Shown here: positions 60,875 through 64,000 of the stretch, one piece after another
Position numbering within the stretch: position 1 is the first letter of the stretch
Layout of the letters: each line of letters begins with the position of its first letter
Assembly (NCBI GenBank): GCA_943328505.2
Contig: CALQAH020000002.1
Span: 1-64,000 of the forward strand
Length of the DNA stretch: 64,000 bases
Reading direction: 5' to 3'
DNA from: Rhizobium sp. Q54
GTDB lineage: Bacteria > Bacteroidota > Bacteroidia > Flavobacteriales > Flavobacteriaceae
Notes under the pieces: generated by a model
What the model saw: the letters and a program-made list of their open reading frames with translations, nothing else
What the model was told of the DNA's origin: nothing
Databases searched by the model: none
Program-made: the position numbers and the translations under genes

Positions 60875-61546
60875 TTATTCTTGTTTGAATTTTTCAATCA
60901 CTTCAAAAATTACCTCTTCAATAGATGGATTTTCAGCGATTACTATATTTTTTGTTACTTGAAATAATGCTTCTGCGGTGGTCTCGCCAATACAAAAACA
61001 AGTTTCTTTTTTAATTTTATTTTCTGACAAATAGCTTTCTACTCCGGAAGGGCTAAAAAATAAAAGTCCTTCAACAGGTACTTCTAATTTATGTGGTGTC
61101 AATGTTGTTTCGTATACTTGAATCTCATTGAGTTGAATATTGGCTTCTTTTAAAGCTTTAGGCAACGTTTCTTTTCTCAAATTACCACTAAAAAAAGTAT
61201 AACTCTCTTTGCTATAAATTAAGGTAATTATCTCTGCCAAATCGGAAGCATAATCCACATAAACAATAACATTAAAACCGTTTTCTTCTAATAGTGCTTT
61301 GGTTTTTATCCCGACACAAAAAACATTTTTTGATTTTAAATCTTCGTGTTTTGAATGGAGCAATACACTTTGAGCGGCATTTTGGCTGGAGAAAATTAAA
61401 TTATTATTAATGGTTTTAATATCAAAATCGATGCTTGTAGTTTTGATAAAATTGGCTTCATAAACTTCCAAACCAGCATTTTCTAATTCCTGAATTTGAG
61501 CGTCGGAAAGTATTTTTGTGGATGCTATTTTGATTGGAGTACTCAT
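60875..61546 (-). CDS. hemD: Uroporphyrinogen-III synthase
   Basis: 223 residues, poorly conserved as usual, but order and pattern fit: [62 protein letters not shown]. It cyclises hydroxymethylbilane with inversion of ring D. Overlaps hemC by one base. Confidence 0.88.
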   Translation of the reverse strand: MSTPIKIASTKILSDAQIQELENAGLEVYEANFIKTTSIDFDIKTINNNLIFSSQNAAQSVLLHSKHEDLKSKNVFCVGIKTKALLEENGFNVIVYVDYASDLAEIITLIYSKESYTFFSGNLRKETLPKALKEANIQLNEIQVYETTLTPHKLEVPVEGLLFFSPSGVESYLSENKIKKETCFCIGETTAEALFQVTKNIVIAENPSIEEVIFEVIEKFKQE

Positions 61547-62463
61547 TATTTTTTTAGACTTTCTTTGATGTTCTTCATCAATTCAGCGCCGCCATTATTC
61601 AAAATTTCTTGGGCTAAATGGTATCCTAATTTTTTCCATTCTTGGATAGGAACTGTTCTTTCGATTTCTATTTTTTGTTGACCATCAACAGCTAACAACA
61701 CTCCTTTAAACAAAACTTCATCATCGCCAAATGTTGCTAGAGCACCAATGGGTGCCGTACAACCTCCTTCTAGCGTTTTTAAAAATTGTCTTTCAATATA
61801 AGTGCAAATATCGGTTTCTAGATCGTTTAATTCGGCAAGTGCATCTTTGCAAAACTCGTCATTTTGCATGGCTAGAACCACCATGGCTCCTTGAGCCGGC
61901 GCAGGTATCATCCAATCTAAATTCACAAAAGTTGTAGGCTTACTATTTATTCGATCCAATCCAGCGGCGGCAAAAATGGCTCCGTCCCAATTATTGTCTT
62001 TCAATTTTTGCAATCTCGTGTTTACATTACCACGCAAATCTTCCACTTTATGATTGGGATATCTGTTTAACCAAAGTGCCTGACGACGTAAACTTCCGGT
62101 TGCTATGGTTCCTGCTGTTTCTAGAAAATCGAGATTGTTATTATAAACTAAAATATCTTTTTCATCGGCTCTTTGTAAAACGGCTGCTTGAACAATTCCA
62201 ATTGGCAAGGCAGTTGGAACATCTTTCATGGAATGAACTGCAATGTCAATTTGCCCATTAATCATGGCAACATCTAGTGTTTTGGTAAAAATTCCGGTAA
62301 TTCCTAATTCGTAAAGCGGTTTGTCAAGTTGAATATCACCTTGGGATTTAACGGCTATAATTTGAGTTTTATGACCCAAATCGTTAAGTTTTTTTTCGAC
62401 ATCATGCGCTTGCCAAAGTGCGAGTTCGCTATCACGAGTTCCAATGCGTATTGTCTTTTTCAT
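61546..62463 (-). CDS. hemC: Hydroxymethylbilane synthase
   Basis: 305 residues. RIGTRDSELALWQA, VHSMKDVPTALP, ATGSLRRQALWL, and the cofactor-binding Cys in LEGGCTAPIGAL. It polymerises four porphobilinogens. Overlaps hemA by one base (TAATG). Confidence 0.95.
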   Translation of the reverse strand: MKKTIRIGTRDSELALWQAHDVEKKLNDLGHKTQIIAVKSQGDIQLDKPLYELGITGIFTKTLDVAMINGQIDIAVHSMKDVPTALPIGIVQAAVLQRADEKDILVYNNNLDFLETAGTIATGSLRRQALWLNRYPNHKVEDLRGNVNTRLQKLKDNNWDGAIFAAAGLDRINSKPTTFVNLDWMIPAPAQGAMVVLAMQNDEFCKDALAELNDLETDICTYIERQFLKTLEGGCTAPIGALATFGDDEVLFKGVLLAVDGQQKIEIERTVPIQEWKKLGYHLAQEILNNGGAELMKNIKESLKK

Positions 62464-63719
62464 TATTTCTCAGAAGCTTCTATTTGAAATATTTTTTCAA
62501 TCCATTCAATGCTTTCGTCCACAACAGTATCATCGGCTTTCAGATGATTGGCAAAATGGTTGGTTATTTTTTGAATAATGCGGTTGCTAATTATTTCCGC
62601 TTGTTCTTCATCAAAATTGGATAGTTTTTTTCTTTGAAAACTAAGTTCTGAATCTTTAATAGTATTTAGTTTTGCTTTGAGCGCATGGATTGTTGGTGCA
62701 AATTTTCGACCACGTGTCCAAGTTATAAATTCCTCTTTTATTTCATCAATAATAGCTTCAGCTGCAGGAATATGAAGTTTCCTGTTTTCCAATGTTTCAT
62801 CCGTAATTTGAGATAAATCATCCAAATGAACTAAAGTAACATTGTCTAAATCATTCACGTTTTCATTGACGTTTTTTGGAATGGATAAATCCAAAATCAA
62901 TAACGGTTTTTTTAAATTCAAGATGGCTTTATCGATAGTTGGGTTTTGTGCTCCCGTTGCCACAACAACCACATCTGTTTTTTGAAGTTCCAATTGCAAA
63001 TCGGCATAATCTTTTACAATAAGATTTAGTTTTCCAGCTAATTTTTCGGCTTTGTCCTTGGTTCTATTGATGAGAGTGATGTGTTCGTTTTTGGAATGTT
63101 TAACTAAATTTTCGCATGTATTTCTTCCTATTTTCCCGGTTCCAAAAAGTAAAATATTTTTTTCGCCTATTTGCTCCACATTCTTCATAATGTATTGCAC
63201 CGCCGCAAAGGAAACCGAGGTTGCTCCAGAAGAAATAGCAGTATCTGTTTTGATTTTTTTACTTGCCTGAATGACGGCATTGATTAATCTTTCCAAAAAA
63301 CTATTGGCTAATCCTAGAGATTTACTGGCTACAAATGAGGTTTTTAATTGGCTTATAATTTCAAAATCGCCTAAAATCTGACTGTCTAAACCCGTTCCAA
63401 CACGGAACATGTGTGAAACTGCTTCTTGATTTTTATAGACATAGGCCACTTTTTGAAATTCTTCAACAGTTCCTTTACTGTTTTCACAAAGTAATTTTAT
63501 GAGTTGAAAAGGATGTTGTGCAAAGCCATAGATCTCAGTTCTGTTGCAAGTGGAAGTTACTATTAAACTCTCAATTCCTTCTTCTTTGGCTTGTGCTAAT
63601 ACTTTAGATTTAGCTTCAGCATCCACACTAAATTTTCCTCTTATATCCGCATCTGCTTTCTTGTAACTCAAACCAATTGAGTAGAAAGTAGTGTGTTTAG
63701 ATATATTTCTGTTTTCCAT
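62463..63719 (-). CDS. hemA: Glutamyl-tRNA reductase
   Basis: 418 residues. The catalytic Cys58 in TSTCNRTEIYG, SQILGDFEIISQLK, GTGKIGRNTCENL (NADPH binding). It reduces glutamyl-tRNA to glutamate semialdehyde, the entry to tetrapyrrole synthesis. First gene of the operon hemA-hemC-hemD-hemE-hemF-hemB-cytochrome. Confidence 0.95.
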   Translation of the reverse strand: MENRNISKHTTFYSIGLSYKKADADIRGKFSVDAEAKSKVLAQAKEEGIESLIVTSTCNRTEIYGFAQHPFQLIKLLCENSKGTVEEFQKVAYVYKNQEAVSHMFRVGTGLDSQILGDFEIISQLKTSFVASKSLGLANSFLERLINAVIQASKKIKTDTAISSGATSVSFAAVQYIMKNVEQIGEKNILLFGTGKIGRNTCENLVKHSKNEHITLINRTKDKAEKLAGKLNLIVKDYADLQLELQKTDVVVVATGAQNPTIDKAILNLKKPLLILDLSIPKNVNENVNDLDNVTLVHLDDLSQITDETLENRKLHIPAAEAIIDEIKEEFITWTRGRKFAPTIHALKAKLNTIKDSELSFQRKKLSNFDEEQAEIISNRIIQKITNHFANHLKADDTVVDESIEWIEKIFQIEASEK

Positions 63720-63746
63720 AAAATGCTTGTCAAACTAAAGTGAAGC

Positions 63747-63754
63747 AAAAGTAT
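63747..63754 (-). promoter_or_regulatory. Promoter -7 box of the heme operon
   Basis: On the minus strand TACTTTTG matches TAnnTTTG, 27 bases before the hemA ATG. The -33 region is weak. Confidence 0.55.
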
Positions 63755-63958
63755 TGCTATCCTTTTTATAAAAGTAACGCTAAAAGTTCTATTTGTGTCG
63801 CTATGAGATATTTTGACATTAAAACTAATTTTTATCGATATTTATTTTATTTTTGTACTAAAATCAATGCTTATAGACTTTATTGTTTAGATTAATTCTA
63901 AATAGAATCGAATTAGCAATGGATTTTTAAACCCATTAAGCTTAAAAAAAATATCGCT

Positions 63959-64000
63959 ATGAGTACTCAAGAGATGATAACCATTGAGAACGATTTTACC
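63959..64000 (+). CDS. Start of a divergent gene, cut by the window edge
   Basis: ATG at 63959 followed by STQEMITIENDFT, 14 codons. A -7 box TATTTTTG lies at 63848-63855. In flavobacteria an AraC-type regulator is commonly divergent from hemA, and this N-terminus is compatible, but too little is visible to be sure. Confidence 0.6.
   Translation, partial: MSTQEMITIENDFT

Overview
The window is a chromosomal segment of a Flavobacterium-like bacterium (Bacteroidota, Flavobacteriia). The reasons are the low G+C content, many promoters of the Bacteroidota type (TTTG, about 19 bases, TAnnTTTG), a GldH gliding lipoprotein, a type IX secretion sorting domain, the flavobacterial heme gene order, and an interspersed repeat that I recall from flavobacterial genomes.

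Layout. 1-9627 is core chromosome: a truncated RecB/UvrD-like helicase with a GNAT gene, superoxide dismutase, three copies of a small RNA gene, a long amidophosphoribosyltransferase, a PfkB kinase, a LacI regulator and methylmalonyl-CoA epimerase. A CAU tRNA gene (9628-9704) is the insertion point of two integrative islands in tandem. The last 44 bases of the tRNA body (all but the final CA of the CCA end) recur at 32116-32159, and a 14-base piece recurs at 45787-45800, next to what looks like the original tRNA terminator.

Island 1 (about 22.5 kb) starts with a tyrosine integrase, a small HTH protein and an 878-residue helicase-like protein with polymerase-like motifs. It then carries a DUF5131-type phage protein, a WG-repeat protein, a secreted HNH nuclease, a three-gene surface unit (T9SS protein, beta-barrel, collagen-like protein), a PIN-domain protein, a serine recombinase with a coupled partner, a Dnmt3-like methylase, and a type II restriction-modification pair (HTH-C5 methylase plus HNH endonuclease). 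Two inverted copies of a structured element of about 130 bases lie at 14353 and 27854.

Island 2 (about 13.6 kb) holds a candidate structured RNA, a Fic-domain protein preceded by four 24-base iterons, a second serine recombinase with a coupled partner, small lipoprotein and membrane-protein cassettes separated by attC-like palindromes, a ParB-methylase fusion with a ParB-like neighbour, and a tyrosine integrase of another type. I see no conjugation genes in either island.

45801-64000 is core again: bacilliredoxin, TrhO, a radical SAM protein, RicT, GldH, a class A penicillin-binding protein, a CoA transferase pair, a fused SpmAB-like membrane protein, a PolB-like exonuclease, a decayed ogt, a cytochrome c lipoprotein, and a compact heme operon (hemA-C-D-E-F-B) with a divergent gene at the right edge.

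The best candidates for undescribed biology are: the serine recombinase plus 4-base-overlapping partner module, found in both islands with the same arrangement of half-sites against the start codon; the paired inverted structured elements in island 1; the structured RNA and iteron-controlled Fic gene in island 2; the helicase/polymerase-like protein; and the triplicated small RNA gene at 4.3-4.7 kb.
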